From the NCBI GenBank assembly GCA_028289345.1, contig JANQQL010000050.1:266370-330369 (forward strand): a DNA stretch of 64,000 nucleotides. Direction: 5' to 3'. Source of the stretch: Planctomycetota bacterium (GTDB lineage Bacteria > Planctomycetota > B15-G4 > SIAN01). Below, one piece after another: positions 36,737 through 45,661 of this stretch (the first letter of the stretch is position 1; every line of letters starts with the position of its first letter). The notes below the pieces were generated by a model. It ran no database searches. It was not told the DNA's origin and saw only the letters and a program-made list of their open reading frames with translations. A program made the position numbers and the translations under genes.

Positions 36737-37828
36737 GTGCTGCGAATCCTGATCCAGAACCGGCATGATGCTCGAGAGATCATCGGCGGTGACACGGTCC
36801 AGATGGATGAGACCGCGGATTTCCTCCGCTCCCAAGGCCACCAAGTCAATTTCTCCTTCGACGATGCTCCCGACCTTGAAGAGGTCGATGTCGTTCATCT
36901 ATTCAATTTGACGCGGCCAGTTCAGACTTATCGACAAGCATGCAACGCGCGACGGCAGACAACGCCCTATTTCTTGTCGCCCGTCTACTGGGATCTTCAG
37001 AGCGTGATCCCGTGGAAAGCGTATGAGTTTCCGCGGAGCCTTCGAATGTTGGTCAGCGCTCCCTTTCTTCAAAGGCGACTCAACCGCGACCACCTGTTTC
37101 GCGACGTCAAGCAACTGCAGTCGAAGACGGTGTCTTGGGCGCGCTGCGTGTTTCCTAGCTCGGTCGCCGAGGAGCGGCATCTGCAGGATCGGCTTGCCTG
37201 TTCCTTCCGGACAAATGTCGTGCAATTTGGAATCCGAGTGCCGACTCACCCAAGTTTCGACAGCTCTCCGTCAGCGAGACACTACTTTCTCTGCCTGGGA
37301 GGGATTGGGCCGAGGAAGAACCAACTCGGTTTGGTGAAGGCCTTTCGGAACATCGACGCCCACCTCCTGATCGTGGGAAACGCGAGCCCCGGTTGTGACG
37401 CATACGATCGTGAAGTACGAAGACTCTCTGGCCCCAACGTCGAGTTTCGCCCCGCAGTCAGCCACGACGAAGTGGGACTCCTCTTCGCTCAAGCGATCGC
37501 CGTTGTTCAACCTTCCTACATCGAAACACCTGGGCTGGTTGCGATGGAGGCAGCGGCCTGTGGACTGCCGATCGTTGTGGCCGATGTCCCGCCGGTTCGA
37601 GAATACTTCGGGGCGTCAGACTCTTGCCACTATTGTGATCCCTCGGACGCGCGATCGATCGCTCGAGCATGCGAGATGGCTCGCGATGCCGGTCGAGGGG
37701 ATGGGAAGGAGTTCTCTCATCGGCACCAATGGGACCAACTGATGACCCCCATGGCCGACGCCTACGAGCAGCTCGAAGCGGAACTCGCACGCAGGCCTTT
37801 GTCGCACGCAAGAATGAATGGAGCATGA
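36737..37828 (+). CDS. Glycosyltransferase family 4 (GT-B)
   Basis: The 363-residue protein starts at GTG 36737 (MLRILIQNRHDAREIIGGDTVQM, with the N-domain G-loop). LCLGGIGPRKNQLGLVKAF begins the donor domain near residue 185. SYIETPGLVAMEAAACGLP (about 260-278) is the E-x7-E donor motif of GT4 enzymes. These use UDP-, GDP- or similar donors with retention. The giant fusion gene begins three bases after its stop, so both should be in one transcript. Confidence 0.9.
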   Translation: MLRILIQNRHDAREIIGGDTVQMDETADFLRSQGHQVNFSFDDAPDLEEVDVVHLFNLTRPVQTYRQACNARRQTTPYFLSPVYWDLQSVIPWKAYEFPRSLRMLVSAPFLQRRLNRDHLFRDVKQLQSKTVSWARCVFPSSVAEERHLQDRLACSFRTNVVQFGIRVPTHPSFDSSPSARHYFLCLGGIGPRKNQLGLVKAFRNIDAHLLIVGNASPGCDAYDREVRRLSGPNVEFRPAVSHDEVGLLFAQAIAVVQPSYIETPGLVAMEAAACGLPIVVADVPPVREYFGASDSCHYCDPSDARSIARACEMARDAGRGDGKEFSHRHQWDQLMTPMADAYEQLEAELARRPLSHARMNGA

Positions 37829-37831
37829 GCG

Positions 37832-40800
37832 TTGGTTCGTAGAGTCGTCGATGTCGTCTGTGTCGTGGGAATGTCTCGGTCGGGAACCTCCGCGCTGACG
37901 CGAGTGCTGGGATTGGCCGGAGTTCACCTCGGTCGCGGCCTTGCGGAAGAACGAGGCCGAGACAATCCTTCGGGGTACTGGGAGTTCCCGCCCTTCCGCC
38001 AAATCAACGAGTCCATCTTGAAGCGGTTTGATGGGAGTTGGGCGCATCCCCCCGCACTTCCTCCCGGCTGGGAGATGGATCCGATTCTGGACGATCTCTA
38101 CCACTGCGCGAGCACCGAGCTCGAGGGCTTTTCCGGCCATCGGCTGTGGGGATGGAAAGACCCACGCACTTCGATCACACTGCCCTTCTGGAATCGAGTG
38201 CTACCTCACCAAAAGTTCGTGATTTGCGTTCGGAATCCAGTTTCTGTCGCCAATTCGATCGTCAAGAGGAACCGGCTTCCTGTCGAAACGGCCCTCGACC
38301 TATGGTTTGAGTACAACGTTGCTGCACTGGTCAATACAGATCCGGCACGACGGGTCATCGTGCACTACGAGTCCTTGCTCGAAGATTGGTCCGGGGTGGT
38401 CAAGAGCATTGGCGAAACTCTGGGCCTGCCCCTCGCGAGCCCAGAAGACATCCGAGATTCGGTCGAGGAATTCATCGACCCCTCCAAGAGAAGTTTCTCT
38501 TCGAACCTGGGCGATGTGCTGGACTCCGCCACGGTCAACTATCGATGCAAGTCTTTGTACACCCAACTGCTCGCAAATCGTGCTTCCAGAGAGACACCCA
38601 CACAGGAACTGAACCTGTTGGCCAGAAGCGCTGCCCGAGATTTGCTCAGCCATGCGACTTGGGAGAATGCGATCCCTTCGGTGGGGTCGGGGTCGACGCC
38701 GAGCAATCCAGGGATGACCGTCACCGAGAACGACAAGGCGTCCGGCGAGCCGTCCGAGCAGCAAAGCTCGACGCAGGCGGCACGGATGGCGCAGCTAGCT
38801 CTGGATTGGCAGATTCGATTTCGACACGAAGTCGCTCGACTTGGCCAAGAGTTGGACGATGCGGTCAATCAAAAGGACGCCGCCTTGCTGCGAGAGGGGG
38901 CGAGTGCCGAACGAGCCCGGTTGGTCCAAGAACAAACGGACGCCGCGAGACGTGATCAAGAGGAGATGCGGCAGTCGCTCGAGGACTCGCGTGAGGAGCG
39001 CTCTCAATTGGAGCGAGTGGTCTCCGGGATGAGAGCCGAGGTGGAGGCCCTCAGCGCCCACGTTCACGACTTACAACTGCGAAACTCGAAAGTGAGCTCT
39101 CATCTGCGCGAGGCCAGTTGGCTCTCCCTTCACGCGGCGTCGCGAATCCTACCCGGCGGAGTGCGTGAGGCTGCCACAAGAGCATTCTTCAAGGTCGTCG
39201 GCAGGATTTCGCCCGAATCAGTTCATCTGAAGCAGCACCGAGAGACTCGTCGAATCAGTGATCAGAGGCCGCCGCCGGCCGGAATCCAAGCCTTCGAAGT
39301 TCCCACGGATGCGGAGCGCCACGCGTACGACGTATTGATCTTTCCGGTCATCGATTGGCACTTCCGATATCAAAGGCCTCAGCAACTCGCAAAAGAGCTT
39401 GGATCGCGCGGCCATCGCGTGTTCTATTTTTCCAGTACGTTCGATGGAGCCCCGGGACAATTCGACTCGAATGTCGAATTCGTTGAGCCCAACGTCTGCT
39501 TGGTCTCGTTGCCGGGAGTGGGGCGTCAGCCGGTCATCTATGCCGAAGCTCCTTCGAAGGAGCTCGTGTCGGCCTTGCACGCCGGGATCCGCCAGCTCCG
39601 AGACAAGTTCGGCATGGGCTGCACGGTCTCCATCGTCAATCATCCATTCTGGGCGCCCATCGTCGCACAGCTGGAGAACAACATCGCCGTTTATGACTGC
39701 ATGGACAATCATGCCGGCTTCTCAAACACGACACCGATCATCTGCAAACTGGAAGAGCAGCTGCTCCGTCAGGTCGATCGAATTGTCTGCACATCGAGGG
39801 GCCTACAACAGTCGCTCAAGGACAACGGGCATGAGGCGTTGCTGCTTCCGAATGGCGCAGACGAGAAACATTTCCGCATCTCGGACGAGGAGCCCCGCGT
39901 CGGAGATCAGCCGGTTGTCGGGTACTTTGGAGCGATCGCCGAGTGGTTTGACTGTGAGCTCGTTGCCGAGGTGGCGAGGGAGCTGGATGAGTGGCGATTC
40001 GTGCTGGTGGGATCCACCCACGGCGCCGACATCGGTCCCATCGCCGAACTGGCGAACGTCGAAATCGTGGGCGAGGTCCCCTACCAAGAGTTGCCAAACT
40101 ATCTCGCAAGATTCGACGTCTGCATGATCCCGTTCAAGCTGACGCCACTGACCCTTGCAACAAACCCGGTCAAGGTCTACGAGTATCTGAGTGGAGGGAA
40201 ACCAGTCGTCGCCACGAGGCTCCCGGAACTGGAGCCAATGAAGGAGCTGGTGACCCTTGCCGACTCGGCATGTGACTTCGTCGATGGAATCCGGGTCTCC
40301 CTTTCAGAAAACTCCCCCGGGCTGCAAGACGCAAGAAGGCGCTTCGCAAGCGCCAACTCCTGGACGAGTCGGGCGGACCTCTTGGAAGAAGAACTGGGAC
40401 GTCTCTTCCCGAAAATTGGAATCGTCATCCTGACCTACAACCAACTGGAGTTCACGAAAGCCTGCCTCCACAGCATTGGACAACTCACGAGATATCCAAA
40501 TTGGGAAATGGTGATCGTTGACAATGCCTCCACGGATGGGACCCCGGAGTTTCTTCAGGAGTTCTCGAGCGCATCCTCGAGAGCCCGAGTCATCTTGAAT
40601 CACGAGAACCGAGGGGTTGCGGCGGGGTTCAATCAAGGGGTTCGTAGTCTCGACTGCGATTACCTCGTGCTCATGAACAACGACACCCACGTGACACCGG
40701 GCTGGCTCGGAGACTTACTTGCACATTTTCGCCGAGACCCTCACCTCGGCTTGCTGAACCCTTGCACGAACAACATTGGAAACGAAGCCCGAATCGACAT

Positions 40801-41179
40801 CGAGTACCACGACATGGCCGAAATGATCGACCGGGCACGAGCGCACACACGAAGTCGGCGTGGCCGGTATTTCGAGTTGCCGGTCGCCGCGTTGTTCTGT
40901 GCAATGGTTCCTCGCGAGATCTGGGATGAAGCTGGGGGACTGGATGAAGGTTATGAAGTCGGCTTCTTTGAAGATGACGACTTTGCCATAAGGGTCCGGC
41001 GCTGTGGTTACAAAGTCGCGTGCGCCGAAGACGTCTTTGTCCATCATCACCTCTCGGCGTCCTTTGGCGTCTTGGAGCGTGGCGTCCGCGATGAGCTCTT
41101 CGAGCGCAACAAGCGCTACTACGAATCAAAGTGGGGAGCTTGGATCCCGCATGCCTACCGCGAACAGGACCGATTCTGA
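37832..41179 (+). CDS. Giant fusion: sulfotransferase - coiled coil - GT4 - GT2
   Basis: The start is a TTG at 37832, with GGAG eight bases upstream. It is needed for the strand before the P-loop. The 1115-residue chain has four parts. Residues about 5-265: sulfotransferase with VVGMSRSGTS (PAPS loop) and CVRNPVSVANS (3'-phosphate site). About 320-430: highly charged predicted coiled coil. About 495-845: GT-B domain with HFRYQRPQQLAKEL and YDCMDNH, like teichuronic-acid TuaH-type enzymes. About 862-1115: GT2 domain with VILTYNQLEF, VIVDNASTDGT, MNNDTHV and GFFEDDDFAIRV. It could sulfate and extend one glycan in sequence. All domains keep their key motifs. Confidence 0.9.
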   Translation: MVRRVVDVVCVVGMSRSGTSALTRVLGLAGVHLGRGLAEERGRDNPSGYWEFPPFRQINESILKRFDGSWAHPPALPPGWEMDPILDDLYHCASTELEGFSGHRLWGWKDPRTSITLPFWNRVLPHQKFVICVRNPVSVANSIVKRNRLPVETALDLWFEYNVAALVNTDPARRVIVHYESLLEDWSGVVKSIGETLGLPLASPEDIRDSVEEFIDPSKRSFSSNLGDVLDSATVNYRCKSLYTQLLANRASRETPTQELNLLARSAARDLLSHATWENAIPSVGSGSTPSNPGMTVTENDKASGEPSEQQSSTQAARMAQLALDWQIRFRHEVARLGQELDDAVNQKDAALLREGASAERARLVQEQTDAARRDQEEMRQSLEDSREERSQLERVVSGMRAEVEALSAHVHDLQLRNSKVSSHLREASWLSLHAASRILPGGVREAATRAFFKVVGRISPESVHLKQHRETRRISDQRPPPAGIQAFEVPTDAERHAYDVLIFPVIDWHFRYQRPQQLAKELGSRGHRVFYFSSTFDGAPGQFDSNVEFVEPNVCLVSLPGVGRQPVIYAEAPSKELVSALHAGIRQLRDKFGMGCTVSIVNHPFWAPIVAQLENNIAVYDCMDNHAGFSNTTPIICKLEEQLLRQVDRIVCTSRGLQQSLKDNGHEALLLPNGADEKHFRISDEEPRVGDQPVVGYFGAIAEWFDCELVAEVARELDEWRFVLVGSTHGADIGPIAELANVEIVGEVPYQELPNYLARFDVCMIPFKLTPLTLATNPVKVYEYLSGGKPVVATRLPELEPMKELVTLADSACDFVDGIRVSLSENSPGLQDARRRFASANSWTSRADLLEEELGRLFPKIGIVILTYNQLEFTKACLHSIGQLTRYPNWEMVIVDNASTDGTPEFLQEFSSASSRARVILNHENRGVAAGFNQGVRSLDCDYLVLMNNDTHVTPGWLGDLLAHFRRDPHLGLLNPCTNNIGNEARIDIEYHDMAEMIDRARAHTRSRRGRYFELPVAALFCAMVPREIWDEAGGLDEGYEVGFFEDDDFAIRVRRCGYKVACAEDVFVHHHLSASFGVLERGVRDELFERNKRYYESKWGAWIPHAYREQDRF

Positions 41180-41395
41180 AACGAAGACCTTCAAGAGGAT
41201 CGGTGCGAAAACCGTCATGAGTGATTCGCGAAGCACTCACCGATCGCCACGCGGGGAGCCTTCGGGGGCTCGCTCCGTTTTTCGGGGCGACGTTCTGCCT
41301 TGGCGAGCTCGTTTCGTTTGTTCTTTGGACGGTTGACTGAGTCGGGTCGGTTTTCACCCGTGCCATTGACGAGATCCACTATACTCTTCTTCTTC

Positions 41396-42343
41396 ATGGA
41401 ACTCTTCGAACGCCTCCGCAAGATGAGCGCCGGAATCGGCGGGCCGTGGCTTGGAAAGAACACGGATACCGCTTGCGTCTTCATCGTCGGCTGCCCTCGC
41501 TCTGGCACGAGCGCTTTGTCCTGGGCACTTGCCCAACACCCGCGCCTTTGGACCTCCGCAGAGTCTGACTTTCTCGCGTTTCTCTTCGGTCAGGGGAAGT
41601 TGAGAAATGCGTACCAAGAGGCGTTTGCTCGCCCCGACACCGGATGGTTGAGAAAGAACCACGTGACCTTTGAGGAGTTCGCAAGCTCCATCGGAAGTGG
41701 GGTGGACCGCCTGTTTCGGAGCCGTTCGGGAAATCGAATCTGGGTGGATGCGTCCCCCGGCTACACCTTGATCGCCGATGAGTTGTTGCCGCTCTTTCCA
41801 AAGGCCCGTTTCATCCACCTGGTTCGGGATGGACGCGCGGTGGTGACCTCGATGATGAAGAGCGGCTTTCCGGCTCCCTGGGCGAAGGACTTTCGCACTG
41901 CCTGTCGCACATGGGTGCACTATGTTCGCAAGGGGTTCGAATTCGAGGCTCGCGCTGAAGACAGAGTGCTGCACGTCCGGCACGAGCGCATTGTGGAAGA
42001 CCCATTTTCTGTCTGTGAAGAGATTCAACGGTTTTTGGCACTCGTTCCATCGAAAGCTCCCGCGGCGTTCCTGTCGACGAAACGAATCAACTCGAGCCAT
42101 GGGAATCGGACCGTTGCTGACGTGAGAAGCATCAAGGACCCACAACACCTCAAGCGTCGCCCGTGGGAGCGATGGGACCAACGGAGGAAGACAACCTTCA
42201 AGAGAGTCGCGGGAGAAACCATGGAGTTCCTCCAGGACAAGTCTCGAGAGTCCACACGCGAATCGTCCCGGCCTTCCGCAAGACATTCAGCCTCGGAAGG
42301 CTTGGCTTCGGAGTCAGAGGATCAAGCACTTGGCACCGCCTAA
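41396..42343 (+). CDS. Sulfotransferase family protein
   Basis: ATG 41396 is preferred; the upstream part of the frame (to 41300) has no family features. The 315-residue protein has the PAPS loop VFIVGCPRSGTSALS at residues 28-42 and the 3'-phosphate motif HLVRDGRAVVTSM near 140. WVDASPGYTLIADELLPLFP is a typical stretch of Sulfotransfer_3 enzymes. The last 45 residues are Ser/Arg/Glu-rich and look disordered. It overlaps the start of the next methyltransferase gene by 14 bases. Confidence 0.87.
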   Translation: MELFERLRKMSAGIGGPWLGKNTDTACVFIVGCPRSGTSALSWALAQHPRLWTSAESDFLAFLFGQGKLRNAYQEAFARPDTGWLRKNHVTFEEFASSIGSGVDRLFRSRSGNRIWVDASPGYTLIADELLPLFPKARFIHLVRDGRAVVTSMMKSGFPAPWAKDFRTACRTWVHYVRKGFEFEARAEDRVLHVRHERIVEDPFSVCEEIQRFLALVPSKAPAAFLSTKRINSSHGNRTVADVRSIKDPQHLKRRPWERWDQRRKTTFKRVAGETMEFLQDKSRESTRESSRPSARHSASEGLASESEDQALGTA

Positions 42344-43616
42344 CGCCACAGGGGTCTCCCGGGCACTCGACCGGACGCTGTCCGAGAGCGACGCAGAGTC
42401 CGTTGCGGAGTACCTGCTCAGCTTCGACTGGGCGATGCGAGATCCAGGCGTTGCGAAAGTCATTGTCAATGGCGGCATGCCTCTTTGGCTGCAGATCCTT
42501 TCTTTGGTGCCCAAGAGCACACAGAAAGGAAAACTGCTGGAACTGGGCAGCCCCCCTTTCAACTTGACGTTACTCGTGAAGAAGTTTCGTAACTTCCAAA
42601 TGACGCTGACCGGAGCCACCGCGGACGACCAACCTCGGCTCAATCAGACACTCGTGAGCGAAGCATTTGGAGAAAGCCACCAATTCGCGTGCTCCTGCTT
42701 CGACCTCGAAAGAGAGCTTTTTCCTTTTCCAAGCAACGAGTTTGATGTGGTCATGTGGTGCGAGGTCATTGAGCACTTGACCGAGAACCCGGTCTTTACC
42801 TTGCGCGAGATCCACCGGGTCTTGAAGCCATCCGGACAGTTGATCCTGTCCACGCCGAATGTGGCTCGAGTCGAAAACATTCTTCGCTTGTGGCGCAGTC
42901 TCAACGTGTTCGACCCTTACCACCTAGGAGCCATACTCCGTGGTTCGCGGCATAGTCGAGAGTACACCCTGACGGAACTCCAGAAGCTATTGAACCAGTG
43001 TGGGTTTGACATCGAGATCGCGGAAGATCGAGACCTTGGTCAGCAGCACTACGTCACGCCGATCGGCATCCTCGAGAGAGTCCTGGAGTTCCTCGGCAAA
43101 CGCGCTCCCGGTGCACACAAAGACCACCTTTTCGTCCGTGCTGCCAAGACTCGCCCGTTTCATTGGTCGTTCCCCGCCGACTTGTTTGATCAGGGCCATT
43201 TGGCATGGCACATCGCTCCGGTCGACCGCGAGGTGATCATGGGGCGAAACGACATGCCTCATACCGGTCCTGGGTGGGGCGTGGCCCGGCAGGGCCCAGA
43301 GGGAAAGCTCATGCGCCTTGCAGGCGAGGTCTCCGACGGATACCTGGTCGCCTCGCAAGAGTGCGGAGCAGTGACCCTCGAGTTCGCCGGCACCGGGAAG
43401 CAAGAGTCCACGGTGACGGTGGAAGCTTGGCAATCTCAACGAGGTCAATCCCGACTCCTGGCCAGCGAAACACTCCCTTTGACGCCAAAGCGCTGGTCCG
43501 CTGTTGAGTTGAAGTTCCGCGACGCCGCGATCGCCGACGAGCCCGTCCACCTGCGGATCCTGGCCCCAACCACCGCGATGGTTCATCGCATGGCCCTCGA
43601 GCCTCTTCCAGGATGA
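42330..43616 (+). CDS. SAM-dependent methyltransferase with C-terminal beta domain
   Basis: The frame starts at TTG 42330, with AGAGG nine bases before it, inside the end of the sulfotransferase gene. The first 270 residues are a Methyltransf_11-like fold. KLLELGSPPFN is a weak motif I (Gly-poor: GSPP rather than GxGxG), FDVVMWCEVIEHL is clear, and LKPSGQLILSTPN is the post-motif. The last 150 residues (from about WHIAPVDREV) are predicted beta strands and may be a carbohydrate-binding-like fold. The fusion and weak motif I are odd. A glycan acceptor is likely. Confidence 0.8.
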   Translation: MAPPNATGVSRALDRTLSESDAESVAEYLLSFDWAMRDPGVAKVIVNGGMPLWLQILSLVPKSTQKGKLLELGSPPFNLTLLVKKFRNFQMTLTGATADDQPRLNQTLVSEAFGESHQFACSCFDLERELFPFPSNEFDVVMWCEVIEHLTENPVFTLREIHRVLKPSGQLILSTPNVARVENILRLWRSLNVFDPYHLGAILRGSRHSREYTLTELQKLLNQCGFDIEIAEDRDLGQQHYVTPIGILERVLEFLGKRAPGAHKDHLFVRAAKTRPFHWSFPADLFDQGHLAWHIAPVDREVIMGRNDMPHTGPGWGVARQGPEGKLMRLAGEVSDGYLVASQECGAVTLEFAGTGKQESTVTVEAWQSQRGQSRLLASETLPLTPKRWSAVELKFRDAAIADEPVHLRILAPTTAMVHRMALEPLPG

Positions 43617-43888
43617 GCCTCTAGACCGGGCTCGCTGGGAACGGATTGCCTGGCTCCCCTGACTCACGCCGGATTGCAGGTCAACCGAAGAGTCCAGCAA
43701 TTGGACACCCCTCGCCGCAAGCGACGCTTTCGACTCGAGCCTCCTCCGAGCGTCACGATCCCGCGCGACGAGCGGCCGCGATCTAAGCTCCATTCCGGCA
43801 TGAATCTTGGGTACTTTTCTGGCCCATCGGCCCAGTCGCCAGGCCGGCTGAGTTTCTTGCGTGCGAGGAACGCTGGCTTCGATGACAT

Positions 43889-43893
43889 GGAGG
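43889..43893 (+). promoter_or_regulatory. Shine-Dalgarno deciding start at 43903
   Basis: GGAGG lies nine bases before ATG 43903. It supports this start over GTG 43861 and ATG 43882. Confidence 0.6.
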
Positions 43894-43902
43894 ATCCAAA
43901 GA

Positions 43903-45366
43903 ATGCTCCCTCGACGCGGACACTCAGTCGCCGCCGCATTCGCCGTGATTGCGCTCGCTGGGTATGCGCTGTTTCGATTCCGCGAGGCAATCCTCACGTT
44001 CTACTTTCTGGACGACTTCTGGGTCATGCGCGATGCCTCTCGCGTACATCTCGACTCGATCTTGAACTTGCAGGAACTTTTTTGGTTCGGGCATGCGGAG
44101 TTCTGCCTCTACCGACCACTGACAACGACCGTGTACTCGTTCTTGTTGCAAGGACTGTTTGGCTTTGACTCCAGCGGTCACCACGCCGTTCAACTTCTGA
44201 TCTTCACGGCAAACGTGCTGTTGGTTGTCGCAATCGTCGGGCGAATCACGGAGTCCATGGCGGCGGCGGTGGGCGCGGGGTTGTTGTACTTGCTCGCCCC
44301 AGGGCAAGCAGTCAACGCGTTCTGGCTCTCGGCGTTCACCGTGTCCGGAACGACAGTTTGGGTTCTCTTGATGCTCTGGTGTTGGCTCTCTCTGCGAGGT
44401 TGGTCTCGAGTGATCCTCTGCACCGGGTTGCAGGTCTGCGGCCTCCTGGCGAGCGAGCACGCCATTGCAGCCCCCGTACTTTGTGCGATTGTCGCGCTGA
44501 TCCGCCAAGAACCGTGGCGCCGTGCCATGGCGGTCCTGCCCTCGGCGGGGTTGGTCGGAGCTTATGTCATCACCAAGCTTCTGTATCTCCCGACGACTCT
44601 GGTGGGTGCGGGGGTCTACCGTGTCACGTTCGACCCCCTCTGGATTGTGCAGCAGCTTGGGCAGTACGTGGGATCGTGCTTCAATTTGCTGACAATCATG
44701 CAAGTGAGCGCGACCATCAATACTGCCATCGGTGCGGCTCTTCTCGTCACGGTGCCGGCCGCTTCTTGGGCTGCATTCCGCGGCAGTCACGCCGCACGCC
44801 TCGTCGCGGGCGGAGTTGCTATGTTCGCCGCGAGTCTCGCGCCGGTGCTGGTTCTGCCATCGCACTTTTACGACCACTACATCTGCACTGCCGCCTTGGG
44901 GATCGTGATCGCGGTGGTTGGAGGTGCCCAACTGCTCACCCGTCAGTGGCGATGGGCCGTGGTCAGCCTCAGTCTTTCCCTCCTCGTCGTCGATCTCAGC
45001 ACGGGCGAGAAAGCCTGGAGGGACAACAATGTGTTCCGGCTTGTCGTTGGAGGCTCTGGTGGCTCGGCGTCGTGGGTCGCCGCGGTGCAGCGTGTAAACG
45101 CCGAGCACCACCAACCCGTCGAAGTACTCGTTCCGGAAGCGGGACCAACGCGAAGCATCTTTCTGACCGGTGAAGCGCACACGTTTCTGCCAGAAATGCC
45201 TTCGAGGGTCGGCTTCTACGCCCCGAAGCAGGCGCCCGCTTCCCCGTCGAAGAACTCCATCGTGCTCAAATCCGGGTCTCGGCTGCGTCCGGGCGAAGCC
45301 TTGCCTTACTGGGAACCGCGTTGGGATTGGTTGCGTCGTCTGGCAAGAAGCCGCCAGGAGAAGTAG
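43903..45366 (+). CDS. GT-C-like multi-pass membrane protein
   Basis: ATG 43903 with its own GGAGG gives 487 residues. There are about ten hydrophobic segments. The first outer loop contains FYFLDDFWVMRDA, the acidic motif position of GT-C enzymes that take sugars from polyprenyl-phosphate donors in the periplasm. ALAPGQAVNAFW and LPSHFYDHY are later loops. The last 90 residues are soluble and polar. It resembles dolichyl-phosphate-mannose transferase-type proteins; I cannot name the acceptor. Confidence 0.75.
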   Translation: MLPRRGHSVAAAFAVIALAGYALFRFREAILTFYFLDDFWVMRDASRVHLDSILNLQELFWFGHAEFCLYRPLTTTVYSFLLQGLFGFDSSGHHAVQLLIFTANVLLVVAIVGRITESMAAAVGAGLLYLLAPGQAVNAFWLSAFTVSGTTVWVLLMLWCWLSLRGWSRVILCTGLQVCGLLASEHAIAAPVLCAIVALIRQEPWRRAMAVLPSAGLVGAYVITKLLYLPTTLVGAGVYRVTFDPLWIVQQLGQYVGSCFNLLTIMQVSATINTAIGAALLVTVPAASWAAFRGSHAARLVAGGVAMFAASLAPVLVLPSHFYDHYICTAALGIVIAVVGGAQLLTRQWRWAVVSLSLSLLVVDLSTGEKAWRDNNVFRLVVGGSGGSASWVAAVQRVNAEHHQPVEVLVPEAGPTRSIFLTGEAHTFLPEMPSRVGFYAPKQAPASPSKNSIVLKSGSRLRPGEALPYWEPRWDWLRRLARSRQEK

Positions 45367-45661
45367 TGCGCGATTGAGTCGACGCCCTTGCAACTCGCAG
45401 AGCCGGGCCTCTTAGGAGAACCGTTCCTGGCCATGTGGAATCCCTCCGTCGTCCCCGATAGATTGACTTGTCGATCGCGTTTCGTTGTGAATCATCCCTT
45501 GTCAGCGTCCCCTCCGTGAGTCGCGCACGACTCAGGAAGATGCCTGACCCATGATCGAACCCTCGAGCCGATGGAGGCCTGTGATGCGACTCCCAGACGC
45601 ACGTCGGCCCCAGCTCTGCACGATTGAGTCGCACGGACGCGACGGAAGAGTGGCGCGACGC

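Noticed and set aside
41366..41395. TTGACG ... TATACT as a sigma-70 promoter before the sulfotransferase
   Set aside because: The two boxes are only eight bases apart, too close for a promoter.
43924..45393. 489-residue minus-strand frame
   Set aside because: Antisense to the GT-C gene; low-complexity Arg/Gln/Asp-rich text with no motifs.
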